The notes under the pieces were generated by a model that saw only the letters and a program-made list of their open reading frames with translations, searched no databases and was not told where the DNA came from. The position numbers and the translations under genes are program-made. From the NCBI RefSeq assembly GCF_012272835.1, contig NZ_JAAWWK010000006.1:62001-126000 (forward strand): a DNA stretch of 64,000 nucleotides, read 5' to 3'. This document shows positions 48,665 to 57,510 of the stretch, one piece after another (position 1 is the first letter of the stretch; every line of letters starts with the position of its first letter). This DNA comes from Spongiibacter thalassae (lineage in GTDB: Bacteria; Pseudomonadota; Gammaproteobacteria; Pseudomonadales; Spongiibacteraceae).

Positions 48665-50151
48665 GACGCCTTCCTCATAGCGATGGCACGACTGGCCACA
48701 TCCACATCATCAAAGGGGATTTTCTTGCCGCCAATATCCTGCCATTTTTCGTGGCCTTTTCCCGCGATCAAGACAATATCTCCGGGCTGAGCCTGCACCA
48801 CCGCGTGAGTAATCGCGGCGGCTCTGTCCACTTCTCGCAGGACTTTCTCGGTGGTGGCAATTCCCGCGTAGATTTCGTCAAGAATCGCTTCAGGCACTTC
48901 GGTACGCGGATTATCACTGGTTATCACAATGGTGTCGGCGGCCATCGCCGCACGACCCATTTTCGGGCGTTTCGCCCTGTCCCGATCACCGCCGCAACCG
49001 AATACACACACCAGCTCGCGCTGGCATAGCGGTCTAAGGTTGCTCAGCGCCTGGCTCAGGGCATCATCGGTATGAGCAAAATCGATTACGACCAAAATAT
49101 CGTCGTCGCTGCGCAGGCATTGCATGCGCCCCGGCACCGGTTGCAACTCGGCAATTTTAGTGGCGATGGTATCCGCGGCAATGCCGTGGGCCAGAAGCGC
49201 CGCACAGGCAGCGGCGAGATTGGCCAGGTTGAATTCACCCAGCAGGGGCGACGCAATATCGAAGTTGCCCCAGGGGCTGTTCAGCCGCGCTTGGGTACCG
49301 TGAATACTCTGCGCCAAAGGCTCCACATACACGGTGGCAGACGTATCGCTCAGGCTATAGTCGACAATTTGTGCAGCGCTGGTTGTCGCCAACAGGCCGC
49401 GACCAAACTCATCGTCGCGGTTGACGATGGCGAATCTCAGCTCCGGCCAAGTGAACAGGCGCGCTTTGGCCGCACCGTAGGCCTCCATAGTACCGTGGTA
49501 GTCGAGGTGGTCCTGGGTGAGATTGGTAAAGATCGCCGTGTCAAAGGACAGCGCGTCAACGCGATGTTGGGCCAGGCCGTGGGAAGACACTTCCATTGCC
49601 GCCCAATTGGCACCGGCGCTGCACCAGTTCGACAACAGGGCCTGAATGGCGATGGGGTCCGGCGTGGTATTTACCGAGGACGCCAACCCACTTAAGCGGC
49701 CATTACCCAAAGTACCCACCACGCCACATGGCTCCGACAAGGCCTCCAGCAGCTGGGCTAATATCCAGCTGCAGCTGGTCTTGCCATTGGTGCCGGTGAT
49801 GCCCACTAATTTCAAATACTGCGACGGATGCCCATAATAGCGACCGGCAATATCGCTGAGACGGGCCGACAAATCGGCAACGGCAATAACCGGCAAAGAC
49901 CAGGCGCTGTCGTCGCAGGGGGCATCGGCGATTACCGCTACAGCACCGGCACGCACCGCATCGGCGATAAAATCCCGACCATCACTGCGGTGTCCGTTCA
50001 CAGCGATGAAGACATCACCCGCCTGCAATACTCGACTGTCCAGACACAGGCCGCTCACCGGGATGGCGGCAACTTCTGCACTCAAGCCGTCAAGCAATTG
50101 TCCCAACGAACAGTCCGAAGCGGGTTGATAAGGCGCGCTGGAAATCGTCAT
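48661..50151 (-). CDS. murE: UDP-MurNAc-tripeptide synthetase, meso-diaminopimelate-adding
   Basis: A 496-residue Mur ligase that adds the third stem residue. VGITGTNGKTSCSWILAQLL is the P-loop (about 114-133). TSDNPRTE contains the DNPR motif that selects meso-diaminopimelate over lysine, as expected for a Gram-negative. AGKGHEKWQD is at the C-terminus. The ATG at 50151 overlaps the ftsI stop (ATGA). Confidence 0.97.
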   Translation of the reverse strand: MTISSAPYQPASDCSLGQLLDGLSAEVAAIPVSGLCLDSRVLQAGDVFIAVNGHRSDGRDFIADAVRAGAVAVIADAPCDDSAWSLPVIAVADLSARLSDIAGRYYGHPSQYLKLVGITGTNGKTSCSWILAQLLEALSEPCGVVGTLGNGRLSGLASSVNTTPDPIAIQALLSNWCSAGANWAAMEVSSHGLAQHRVDALSFDTAIFTNLTQDHLDYHGTMEAYGAAKARLFTWPELRFAIVNRDDEFGRGLLATTSAAQIVDYSLSDTSATVYVEPLAQSIHGTQARLNSPWGNFDIASPLLGEFNLANLAAACAALLAHGIAADTIATKIAELQPVPGRMQCLRSDDDILVVIDFAHTDDALSQALSNLRPLCQRELVCVFGCGGDRDRAKRPKMGRAAMAADTIVITSDNPRTEVPEAILDEIYAGIATTEKVLREVDRAAAITHAVVQAQPGDIVLIAGKGHEKWQDIGGKKIPFDDVDVASRAIAMRKAS

Positions 50152-51887
50152 GCGGCCTTATCCTTCTTAACAACAACGTTTGTGGACGCACTCTCACCCT
50201 GCTCGGGTTCAATATCATCCGGCGCAATATTCATCAAACGCAGGGCATCAGCCATGACTTTGGAAAATACCGGCGCCGCGACCAAACCACCAAAATAATC
50301 ACCTTCGGGTTCATCGATGGCAATCACTGCGACGATGCGCGGATCGGACGCTGGCGCAATGCCCGCAAACAGCGAGAAATAGCGGTCTTCGGCATAGCCA
50401 CCGGCCACTGCTTTATGGGAAGTCCCGGTTTTACCGGCAACGCGATAGGCATCCACTCGAGCCCGAGTCGCGGTGCCGCCAGGCTGGGTGACGAGCTCAA
50501 GCATATCCACAATCTGACGCGCGGTTTTGGGAGTAATCGCCTGAACCCGTTCTGCCTGCTCCTTGCGTTTCAACAGACTTACCGGCTGGAACACACCGCG
50601 ATTGGCAAACACAGCATAGGCCTGGGCCAGCTGTAAATTGGTCACCGTCAAACCGTAGCCAAAAGCAAAGGTGGCTCGCTCAATCGCGCGCCAACTTTTG
50701 TGGTTGGGAAGCACTCCGGCACTTTCGCCAGGGAAACCGGATGCTGTCATTTCACCGAGGCCAAACCGTTTAAAGACCGACCAGACGTCCCGTTCATCCA
50801 GGGACAGGGCAATTTTAGTGGTGCCCACCTGGCTCGATTTTTTCAACACTTCGGCCACGGTGAGCACGCCATAATTGCGATGATCTTCCAACACCTTGGG
50901 CCCGACCTTGATATAGCCAGGGTGAGTATTGATTGTGGTGTCAGGCTCGTAGCGACCGCTCTCCAACGCTGCAACCAAAGTCATCGGCTTCATCGTCGAC
51001 CCCGGCTCGAACATATCGAGCACTGCGCGATTACGCATTGCCCTGGGATCCAGACGGCTTTTGTTATTCGGATTGAACGAGGGCTGATTGACCATCGCCA
51101 GCACTTCGCCGGTGTGGCTATCCAGAATAACGACGGAACCGGCTTTAGCGCCGGTTCTCTTCAATGCTGCCTTCAGTTCGCGATAGGCCAGGTACTGCAA
51201 GCGGAGGTCGATGCTTAACTGGACATCTTTGCCCGGGCTGGCCTCCTTTCCAGCATCTATTTCGCGAATGATATTTCCGTACAGGTCCTTGAGTACCCGC
51301 TTCCTGCCAGGTTCGCCGTTGAGCCATTCATCGTAGGCAAGTTCAAGCCCTTCCTGGCCGCGGTCATCAATATCGGTAAAACCGAGCAAGTGAGCAGTCA
51401 CTTCACCAGCGGGGTAAAAACGGCGGTATTCCCGCTGCATATACAGCCCGGGAATTTTCAACGCCAATATGCTTTGAGCGTCGTGAGGTGCCATGTGGCG
51501 GCGTAGATACATAAACTGACTGTCGCGATAGCGCTCCAGCCGAGCCGCCAATTCCGATTGAGGCAGGCCCAGTACCTTGGCCAGCCGCGGCCAGCTTGAC
51601 TTGGCATTGAGCAGTTCCTGGGGGTTGGCCCAGATGGATGCCACCGGCGTGCTTACCGCAAGGGGCTCGCCATTGCGGTCTGAAATCATTCCCCGGTGGG
51701 CAGGGATTACTTCGGTGCGAATGGTCCGGGCGTTGCCCTGGCCTTGCAAAAACTCGTAGCCACGGTCCACATCCAGCACTTGCAGGGTCAAAGCACGGGC
51801 GAGCAGAAGCGCGGCCAGCGTGAGCAAGCCTGCAGCGACAACCCAAAAGCGCCAGGTCGAAATTGGCGCGTTAACCTGCTTTCCCAT
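50148..51887 (-). CDS. ftsI: Septal peptidoglycan transpeptidase FtsI (PBP3)
   Basis: A 579-residue class B penicillin-binding protein. One membrane helix is near residues 13-33 (WVVAAGLLTLAALLLARAL). The pedestal domain follows from RTEVIPAHRGMISDRNGEPLAVS. The transpeptidase domain has the active-site Ser in EPGSTMKPMTL, KTGT in AGKTGTSHKAV, and motif 2 as SSQ in KKSSQVGTTK, where most PBP3 proteins have SxN. It overlaps ftsL by 17 bases. The partner glycosyltransferase is FtsW. Confidence 0.97.
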   Translation of the reverse strand: MGKQVNAPISTWRFWVVAAGLLTLAALLLARALTLQVLDVDRGYEFLQGQGNARTIRTEVIPAHRGMISDRNGEPLAVSTPVASIWANPQELLNAKSSWPRLAKVLGLPQSELAARLERYRDSQFMYLRRHMAPHDAQSILALKIPGLYMQREYRRFYPAGEVTAHLLGFTDIDDRGQEGLELAYDEWLNGEPGRKRVLKDLYGNIIREIDAGKEASPGKDVQLSIDLRLQYLAYRELKAALKRTGAKAGSVVILDSHTGEVLAMVNQPSFNPNNKSRLDPRAMRNRAVLDMFEPGSTMKPMTLVAALESGRYEPDTTINTHPGYIKVGPKVLEDHRNYGVLTVAEVLKKSSQVGTTKIALSLDERDVWSVFKRFGLGEMTASGFPGESAGVLPNHKSWRAIERATFAFGYGLTVTNLQLAQAYAVFANRGVFQPVSLLKRKEQAERVQAITPKTARQIVDMLELVTQPGGTATRARVDAYRVAGKTGTSHKAVAGGYAEDRYFSLFAGIAPASDPRIVAVIAIDEPEGDYFGGLVAAPVFSKVMADALRLMNIAPDDIEPEQGESASTNVVVKKDKAA

Positions 51888-52221
51888 AGCCCCTTACCAT
51901 TATGACTTTACGCATGTCCGGAGCGGTCATACCCAGCTCGTCCTCTGCCAATCGTTGCACGCGATCAGGTGACGCCCAGGTACTCTGCTCCAACAATAAC
52001 CGCCCCCACTCTTCTTCCAATTGCAAGGCGTCCTGCCGAAGATCCTGCAGTTCGCTAAATAGTTTGCGTGCGCGATGGGAGCTCTGCACCAGCGCCACAC
52101 TGGAGATCACCACCAGTATCAGCAGCAATGGCACCAGGGAGCCGCTTAACGCCGGCTCCGCCTGGGGTGTTGCGGCACTGCGCCGCCGCGCCGCTGTCTC
52201 GCGCAAACCCTGCCGACTCAC
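51871..52221 (-). CDS. ftsL: Cell division protein FtsL
   Basis: A small bitopic protein of 116 residues that forms the FtsQ-FtsL-FtsB complex. A basic cytosolic tail is followed by one membrane helix (VPLLLILVVISSVALVQSS, about 28-46) and a periplasmic leucine-rich coiled coil with SELQDLRQDALQLEEEWGRLL. The open frame goes to 52269, but I choose GTG 52221, which has CGGAG seven bases upstream and starts just after the rsmH stop. It gives a size close to E. coli FtsL (121). Confidence 0.88.
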   Translation of the reverse strand: MSRQGLRETAARRRSAATPQAEPALSGSLVPLLLILVVISSVALVQSSHRARKLFSELQDLRQDALQLEEEWGRLLLEQSTWASPDRVQRLAEDELGMTAPDMRKVIMVRGYGKAG

Positions 52222-52234
52222 CCGCACACTCCGT

Positions 52235-53161
52235 TCACGCCAATTTCTCGGCAACGCGCATGACTGCACTGCGCGCCCGGGGGTTGATGTCTACTTCCGC
52301 GGCAGAGGGCTTTACCGCTTTACCCAGCAGACGCATGCTCTTGCCCACCTCGGCATCGGTCAGCGGCAAATAAGACGGCATTGATTCACCCAATGACTGC
52401 CGGCGCATGAAGCGCTTGACGATGCGATCCTCCAGCGAGTGAAAGCTGATCACCACCAACCTTCCACCCGGCGCCAGCAAGGACACCACTTTTTCCAGCA
52501 GCAGCTCGAGGTCACCCAATTCGTTATTAATAAATATTCGAATCGCCTGAAAACTCCGGGTCGCGGGATGCTTGTGTTTTTCCCAGGCCGGATTTGCTTC
52601 AGTAACAATTTTCGCCAACTGCAATGTTGTGGTAATTGGCTTCTCTGCCCGGTACTCACATATTGCCCGGGCAATGCGCTTGGCAAAGCGCTCTTCGCCG
52701 TAGGTTTTCAGCACCTTGGCGATATCCGCTTCAGCCGCCTCGGCGATCCACTGCGCGGCACTCAAACCATTTTCGGTGTCCATGCGCATATCAAGCTGGC
52801 CATCGCGGGTAAAACTAAAGCCCCGCTCTGCCTGATCCAGCTGCGGCGACGACACCCCCAGATCCAACAGAATTCCGGTAAAGGGCGCCGCGACGCCACT
52901 GGACTCTGCCAGTTGTTCGAAATCGGCAAAGGAACCTTTGGCAATCACAAAGCGGGAATCCTCTGCCATTAACTGCTCACCCGTCGCTATCGCCTGGGGA
53001 TCCTTGTCGATGCCCAGCAACTGCCCATCGGCATCCAGCCCCGCGAGAATGGCGCGGCTATGGCCGCCGCGACCAAAGGTGCCATCGACATAGCGCCCGG
53101 CGGTATCGCTGATAAGTGCAGCGACCGCTTCGTCCCGCAAAACCGTTAGATGCTGTTCCAA
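52235..53161 (-). CDS. rsmH: 16S rRNA (cytosine-1402-N4)-methyltransferase
   Basis: A 308-residue SAM-dependent methyltransferase that modifies C1402 in the ribosomal decoding centre. [16 protein letters not shown] (about 23-38) is the SAM site, [21 protein letters not shown] follows, and [16 protein letters not shown] is at the C-terminal side. The start must be TTG at 53161: an in-frame TAA lies closely upstream, and AGAGGGG precedes the TTG. RsmI, which methylates the ribose of the same nucleotide, is encoded at 54304. Confidence 0.96.
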   Translation of the reverse strand: MEQHLTVLRDEAVAALISDTAGRYVDGTFGRGGHSRAILAGLDADGQLLGIDKDPQAIATGEQLMAEDSRFVIAKGSFADFEQLAESSGVAAPFTGILLDLGVSSPQLDQAERGFSFTRDGQLDMRMDTENGLSAAQWIAEAAEADIAKVLKTYGEERFAKRIARAICEYRAEKPITTTLQLAKIVTEANPAWEKHKHPATRSFQAIRIFINNELGDLELLLEKVVSLLAPGGRLVVISFHSLEDRIVKRFMRRQSLGESMPSYLPLTDAEVGKSMRLLGKAVKPSAAEVDINPRARSAVMRVAEKLA

Positions 53162-53173
53162 GGCAGTCCCCTC

Positions 53174-53617
53174 TTATAGTGACAGCGACAGCACTTCATC
53201 TGGCAACGGACCTTCGTCGTCGCCATTATCAAGCTCGGCGTTCCAGCCGGTCTCACTCCACAATTCCAATTTCTTTCCCTGGCCGACCAGGATCAATTTT
53301 TTCTCCAGCCCTGCGTAATCACGCAGAGTCTGCGGCAGGAGCACGCGCCCGTTACCGTCGAGTTCAAGTGGCGTGGCATAACCCAGCAACAATCGCTGCA
53401 TACGGCGAGCCTTGCGATGGATATTCGGCAGTGCCTCTATTTTCGGCTGCAACTCCTGCCACTGCGGCTCGGGGTATATCAGCAGGCAACGCTCTTCAGT
53501 GTGCGCAGTAATCACAATTCGGCCCTCACAGGCAGACGCCAGGGCATCGCGAACTTTGGCCGGTATCGCCAATCGCCCCTTCGCATCCATAGTGATTGCA
53601 AAACTGCTTATAAACAC
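53174..53617 (-). CDS. mraZ: Transcriptional regulator MraZ
   Basis: A 147-residue AbrB-fold DNA-binding protein that forms rings and represses the dcw promoter in E. coli. The two swapped-hairpin repeats are visible: [17 protein letters not shown] (about 10-26) and [19 protein letters not shown] (about 85-103). It starts at GTG 53617, with GGTGA about six bases upstream; a later ATG would remove the first strand. The expected MraZ operator repeats lie directly upstream. Confidence 0.95.
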   Translation of the reverse strand: MFISSFAITMDAKGRLAIPAKVRDALASACEGRIVITAHTEERCLLIYPEPQWQELQPKIEALPNIHRKARRMQRLLLGYATPLELDGNGRVLLPQTLRDYAGLEKKLILVGQGKKLELWSETGWNAELDNGDDEGPLPDEVLSLSL

Positions 53618-53628
53618 ACTAAGTCACC

Positions 53629-53687
53629 AAATTCCCACCAAACCCACTTGAACACCCATTCAAACCACAAAAAACCACTTTCCACCA
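53629..53687 (-). promoter_or_regulatory. MraZ operator candidate: six TGG(G) repeats at about 10-bp steps
   Basis: On the minus strand TGG triplets begin at 53687, 53677, 53667, 53658, 53646 and 53637, spaced 10, 10, 9, 12 and 9 bases. The last three are TGGG. E. coli MraZ binds direct TGGGN repeats separated by five bases, that is, one per helical turn, downstream of the dcw promoter. The array here lies between the predicted transcription start (about 53690) and the mraZ start codon, the same arrangement. Confidence 0.65.
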
Positions 53688-53696
53688 CTAAACGAC

Positions 53697-53726
53697 ACTA
53701 TATGAACTGACAAGTCCCAGTGTCAA
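53697..53726 (-). promoter_or_regulatory. Sigma-70 promoter of the dcw cluster (Pmra)
   Basis: On the minus strand TTGACA (53726-53721) is followed after 18 bases by TATAGT (53702-53697). The -35 is a perfect match and the -10 has five of six consensus bases. Transcription should start near 53690 and run into mraZ and the following fifteen genes. Confidence 0.75.
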
Positions 53727-53847
53727 GGTGAACAAGCAGGTATCTGCAGGGATTTTTGGCGAAATATCGGCGAACATGCAGGGAAATGACAAAACACGCC
53801 ACCATCAAAAGCATTCTATATGAGGAAAAACAAAGACATGAAAAGAC

Positions 53848-53870
53848 CACTTAATGTAGTACATTAAGTG
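53848..53870. repeat. Perfect 23-bp palindrome between rnpB and the dcw promoter
   Basis: CACTTAATGTA (53848-53858) and TACATTAAGTG (53860-53870) are exact inverted repeats around a single G. It lies about 20 bases past the 3' end of rnpB and about 120 bases upstream of the dcw promoter. An RNA hairpin here would have no proper loop, and only TTTT appears a few bases beyond on the minus strand. It looks more like an operator for a dimeric repressor than a terminator, though it could end rnpB transcription. Confidence 0.6.
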
Positions 53871-53889
53871 TCTATCATTGAGAGAGGAA

Positions 53890-54262
53890 AAATGAGTCGG
53901 CCTATAAGCCGGGTTCTGTCGTGGACGACCATTCATCTGGGACCTGCGTCACCGCAGACCTCAAGCAGCCTACCCGAATCCACCGCGGGTCGCGGCAAAG
54001 GATTCCTATTTGGCCTTGCTCCAGGTGGGGTTTACCCTGCCACGAACTGTTACCAGTCGCGCGGTGCGCTCTTACCGCACCATTTCAACCTTACCGGCAA
54101 CCGAAGCTGCTTAGGCGGTATATTTTCTGCTGCACTAGCCGTAGGCTCTCGCCCCCCAGGCGTTACCTGGCACCTTACCCTATGGAGCCCGGACTTTCCT
54201 CCCGGCGCCGACAATAGCAAAGCTATTACCAACCACCGAGCGGCCGCCCAGCCGACTCAACT
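53890..54262 (-). ncRNA. rnpB: RNase P RNA (bacterial class A)
   Basis: The catalytic RNA of ribonuclease P. Read on the minus strand, the 5' part has GAGGAAAGTCCGGGCTCC and AGGGTAAGGTGCCAGGTAACGC-type sequence, and the middle has the universally conserved AGAG and GGTAAG elements. The 3' part has ACAGAACCCGGCTTATAGG, which pairs in P4. GAGTCGGC at the 5' end pairs with GCCGACTC at the 3' end (P1). Limits are accurate to a few bases. Placement between rsmI and mraZ is common in Pseudomonas-like bacteria. Confidence 0.96.
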
Positions 54263-54303
54263 GTAAGAATAACCAGTAGTCCAGCAAGTAACAAGCCCCT
54301 TCG

Positions 54304-55158
54304 CTAGATTTTTATCGGATTATCCAAGCCATACTGATACAGCAGATTCTTTTTTCCACCATACAGCCGCGCCGCCAGCGCCGCCGCCTGTTTCATCGGC
54401 AGCTCCTCGCGCAAAATATCAAAGCCCTTGATGACTTCCGGGTCCAGCACATCGCGCTGGGCGTGATACCCTTCAATCAACACCACACATTCACCCCGCT
54501 GCTGATTGCGATCCGCAGCCACCCAGTCACGCAGCTGTCCTGCGGGCATACGCACAATGGTTTCGTAGAGCTTGCTGATCTCCCTCGCCAGCACGACCCG
54601 GCGATCATCCCCCATGCATGTCGCGATATCATCGAGGCACTCGAGCACCCTGTGAGGGGCCTCGTAGAAAATCAAGGTTCGCTCTTCTTTCACCAATGCA
54701 TTTAACAATGTTTTTCGGGCCTGGGACTTGGCGGGAAGAAAACCTTCGAAGCTAAACCTGTCTGAAGGCAAGCCAGCAGCCGACAACGCCGCCACCAGGG
54801 CACATGGCCCCGGTATTGGGCACACACGAAAGCCCTCCGTCAGTGCCGCATCCACAAGCCGAAAACCGGGGTCGGAAATCAGCGGTGTACCGGCATCGGA
54901 TATTAATGCGATACTTTCTCCGCTCCTCATAATATCCAGAAGACGGGAAGTCGCTTGCCTGTCACTATGGTCGTGATAGGCTGACATCGGCGTATCTATA
55001 CCAAAATGCGCCAGTAGCGGCGCACTGCGCCGCGTATCTTCCGCGGCAATACGGGCCACAGTTTGAAGGACTTCTATTCCTCGGGGTACCATATCGGCCA
55101 GATTTCCCAAGGGCGTGGGCACAATATAGAGTGTCGGGGTTTGCTCCAAGGGATTCAC
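54304..55158 (-). CDS. rsmI: 16S rRNA (cytidine-1402-2'-O)-methyltransferase
   Basis: A 284-residue SAM-dependent enzyme of the tetrapyrrole methylase fold that methylates the ribose of C1402. LYIVPTPLGNLADMVPRGIEVL (about 9-30), AAEDTRRSAPLLAHFGI, LISDAGTPLISDPGFRLV and FYEAPHRVLECLDDI are all diagnostic. The frame is open to 55302, but GTG 55158 gives the conserved start; no strong ribosome-binding site is seen. It is divergent from lpoA, 39 bases away. RsmH modifies the same nucleotide. Confidence 0.93.
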   Translation of the reverse strand: MNPLEQTPTLYIVPTPLGNLADMVPRGIEVLQTVARIAAEDTRRSAPLLAHFGIDTPMSAYHDHSDRQATSRLLDIMRSGESIALISDAGTPLISDPGFRLVDAALTEGFRVCPIPGPCALVAALSAAGLPSDRFSFEGFLPAKSQARKTLLNALVKEERTLIFYEAPHRVLECLDDIATCMGDDRRVVLAREISKLYETIVRMPAGQLRDWVAADRNQQRGECVVLIEGYHAQRDVLDPEVIKGFDILREELPMKQAAALAARLYGGKKNLLYQYGLDNPIKI

Positions 55159-55197
55159 CTCACTATGATTCGGCCAGCGAAGACTAACAACGGCGCA

Positions 55198-57141
55198 ATG
55201 ATGAAGACAAGACTTATTACCACCGCACTTTGTTGCGCTGTTTTGGCAGCCTGCTCCAGCCCACCGAGCCAGCCGACCCAGAATGACAATCAGCGACTGC
55301 AAACCTACCGGGATATCCGCCCTCAGCCTCAGCGCCCTCGCGTCCCGGCCAAGGACACATTCAACCCCGCTCTCGCCGACTCAACGCAAGTTGAAGAGTG
55401 GCTGGCCGCCGCCGAGTCAGCCGACCCTGAAGACGCCGCCGGTCTTCTGCTGCGGGCTTCCGAGGTATTGCTGCGCGATGGCGAGTTAGCCCGTGCAGAT
55501 GATGTCGTCAGCCCTCTTTCCACCGAGGAACTGCCCCCGGAACAGGCGTTGCGGCTCGCCATGATACGAGCGCGCGTTCATCGCGGCCACGGAGAGTTTT
55601 CCGAGGCATTGGATCAGCTTTCCACACCGATTGTAGAGGGTGCCGTACTGGAGGCGCCGATCCGCACACAGCTGCAATTCAGTCAGCTCCGCGCCTCGCT
55701 GTTCGCGATCGAGGGCGATCATCTTTCTGCCGTTCAGGAGTGGATTTTTATCGACCCACTGCTGACCCCGGTACAGCAGAGCCACAATCGCGAAGCGATC
55801 TGGGCATCGCTGATGCAGATTCCAACCCAGACATTGATCGACCGCCTCGCCAGCATCAGTAATCGCGATTACATGGGCTGGCTGGAACTGGCGTCAATTG
55901 CCAAGGACAATCAGGGCGATATTGAAGCGCAGATACGCCAACGCAACGCCTGGCTGTCGCGATGGCCGACACACCCGGCTCGCAAAGACTTGCCGGGCGG
56001 CCTTGGCGAACTGGACGCATTGATCGTCGAGCGCCCGAACAAAATAGGCCTGTTACTGCCGGTCACCGGGCGCTATTCGGTATTCGGCAAGGCCATCAGA
56101 GACGGGTTCTTCGCCGCCTATCACGACGCCCGGAGTCAGGGTGCCCAGGTGCCGGTTATTCAACTGTATGACAGCGCCTCGCAAAACATTACCGAGTTGT
56201 ATCAGCAGGCCCAGACGGACGGCAACGAGCTGATTATTGGCCCTCTGCGCAAGGGACTGGTCAGTGACCTCACAGCCGTCCATAACAAGGTGATGCCCCT
56301 GCCAACACTTGCCCTCAACCGTATCGACGGGACCGCCTTTCCCAGCGGCCTCTATCAGTTTGGCCTGAACCCTGAAGACGAAGCCATACAGATCGCCGAT
56401 ATCGCCCAGCAAAAGGGTTTTAAACGGGCATTGCTGATCACCCCCGAAGGCGACTGGGGAAACAAGGTTGCCGAGGCCTTCTCCCAGCGCTGGCAATCAC
56501 TGGGCGGCACCGTTGTCACCAGCGCCAACTTCGACGCTCGGCAAAACAATTATTCAAAAAACATCAAGCAGGTCTTGCAGCTGGATCGCAGTGAACGCCG
56601 CCGCCAGCGTCTGCAACAGGTCATCGGTAAGCGGCCACATTTTGAACCCTACCGGCGCACAGACATCGACTTTATTTTCCTCGTCGCCAGACCAAATGAA
56701 GGCCGGGCAGTAATGCCCCTGCTCGCCTACCACTATGCCGGCGACATTCCGGTATTCGCCACCTCGCATATCTACCACGGCAATACCGACCCCTCCCGGG
56801 ACCAGGATATTAATGGGGTGTACTTCGTCGATATACCCTGGGTGTTTAATCCCGATTCAGCCATTCGCCGCAATATTCGAGAAGGCTTGCGGGGTAGCGA
56901 TGCCTACCAGCGCATGTACGCTCTCGGTGTTGATAGTTTTCGTCTGCACCTCCGGCTCAAGCAGCTGCGCCACGGCGGTGGTCAAGTCTTTGGTGAAACC
57001 GGCACCCTGAGCCTCAATGACCTCGGCCAAATTGAGCGCGAGCTGACGCTTGCACATATCGCCGAAGGCCGCGCCCAAACGGACATGGTGCCCCGCAAGG
57101 CAGAATCTGACCTGCCCGCTGGCGCCGCAGCAACCCGGTGA
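55198..57141 (+). CDS. lpoA: Penicillin-binding protein activator LpoA
   Basis: An outer-membrane lipoprotein of about 647 residues that stimulates the peptidoglycan synthase PBP1A. The signal peptide ends LAAC, placing the lipidated Cys at about residue 18. The N-terminal half is helical, with TPR-like stretches, up to about residue 275. The C-terminal half has the periplasmic-binding-protein fold beginning NKIGLLLPVTGRYSVFGKAIRDG. Two adjacent ATGs (55198, 55201) are possible starts. It overlaps yraN by four bases. Confidence 0.92.
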   Translation: MMKTRLITTALCCAVLAACSSPPSQPTQNDNQRLQTYRDIRPQPQRPRVPAKDTFNPALADSTQVEEWLAAAESADPEDAAGLLLRASEVLLRDGELARADDVVSPLSTEELPPEQALRLAMIRARVHRGHGEFSEALDQLSTPIVEGAVLEAPIRTQLQFSQLRASLFAIEGDHLSAVQEWIFIDPLLTPVQQSHNREAIWASLMQIPTQTLIDRLASISNRDYMGWLELASIAKDNQGDIEAQIRQRNAWLSRWPTHPARKDLPGGLGELDALIVERPNKIGLLLPVTGRYSVFGKAIRDGFFAAYHDARSQGAQVPVIQLYDSASQNITELYQQAQTDGNELIIGPLRKGLVSDLTAVHNKVMPLPTLALNRIDGTAFPSGLYQFGLNPEDEAIQIADIAQQKGFKRALLITPEGDWGNKVAEAFSQRWQSLGGTVVTSANFDARQNNYSKNIKQVLQLDRSERRRQRLQQVIGKRPHFEPYRRTDIDFIFLVARPNEGRAVMPLLAYHYAGDIPVFATSHIYHGNTDPSRDQDINGVYFVDIPWVFNPDSAIRRNIREGLRGSDAYQRMYALGVDSFRLHLRLKQLRHGGGQVFGETGTLSLNDLGQIERELTLAHIAEGRAQTDMVPRKAESDLPAGAAATR

Positions 57142-57497
57142 CGTCGCGCCAGCAGCGCGGAGCGAGTGCGGAGCAAGCCGCCTGCGACTGGCTCCGCAAA
57201 CACCGGCTACAGGTGATCGAGCAAAACTACCGCTGCCGGTTCGGTGAGATTGACATCATCGCCCGCGACCCCAGCCACCTGGTTTTCGTTGAAGTACGAT
57301 TCCGCAGCTCTTCCCACTTCGGGGGCGGCGCGGCATCGATCAACTATCGCAAGCAGCAACGCATCATTCACACCGCCAGCGACTACCTGCGCCGACACAG
57401 CAGGCTAGAACTTCCCTGCCGCTTTGATGTCATTGAAGCATGGGAAGCGCGCGGGGAAATTCAGCTAAACTGGATACAAGACGCCTTTCAGCTATAG
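57138..57497 (+). CDS. yraN: YraN family (UPF0102) endonuclease-like protein
   Basis: A 119-residue protein of the restriction-endonuclease-like fold. GASAEQAACDWLRKHRLQVIEQNYRCRFGEIDIIARD and LVFVEVRFRSS carry the conserved Glu, Asp and E-x-K-like active-site pattern (here EVR). Its function is unknown. The GTG at 57138 overlaps the lpoA stop (GTGA). It lies in the conserved rsmI-lpoA-yraN-diaA-dolP block. Confidence 0.92.
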   Translation: MTSRQQRGASAEQAACDWLRKHRLQVIEQNYRCRFGEIDIIARDPSHLVFVEVRFRSSSHFGGGAASINYRKQQRIIHTASDYLRRHSRLELPCRFDVIEAWEARGEIQLNWIQDAFQL

Positions 57498-57510
57498 GAA
57501 ATACACATAC

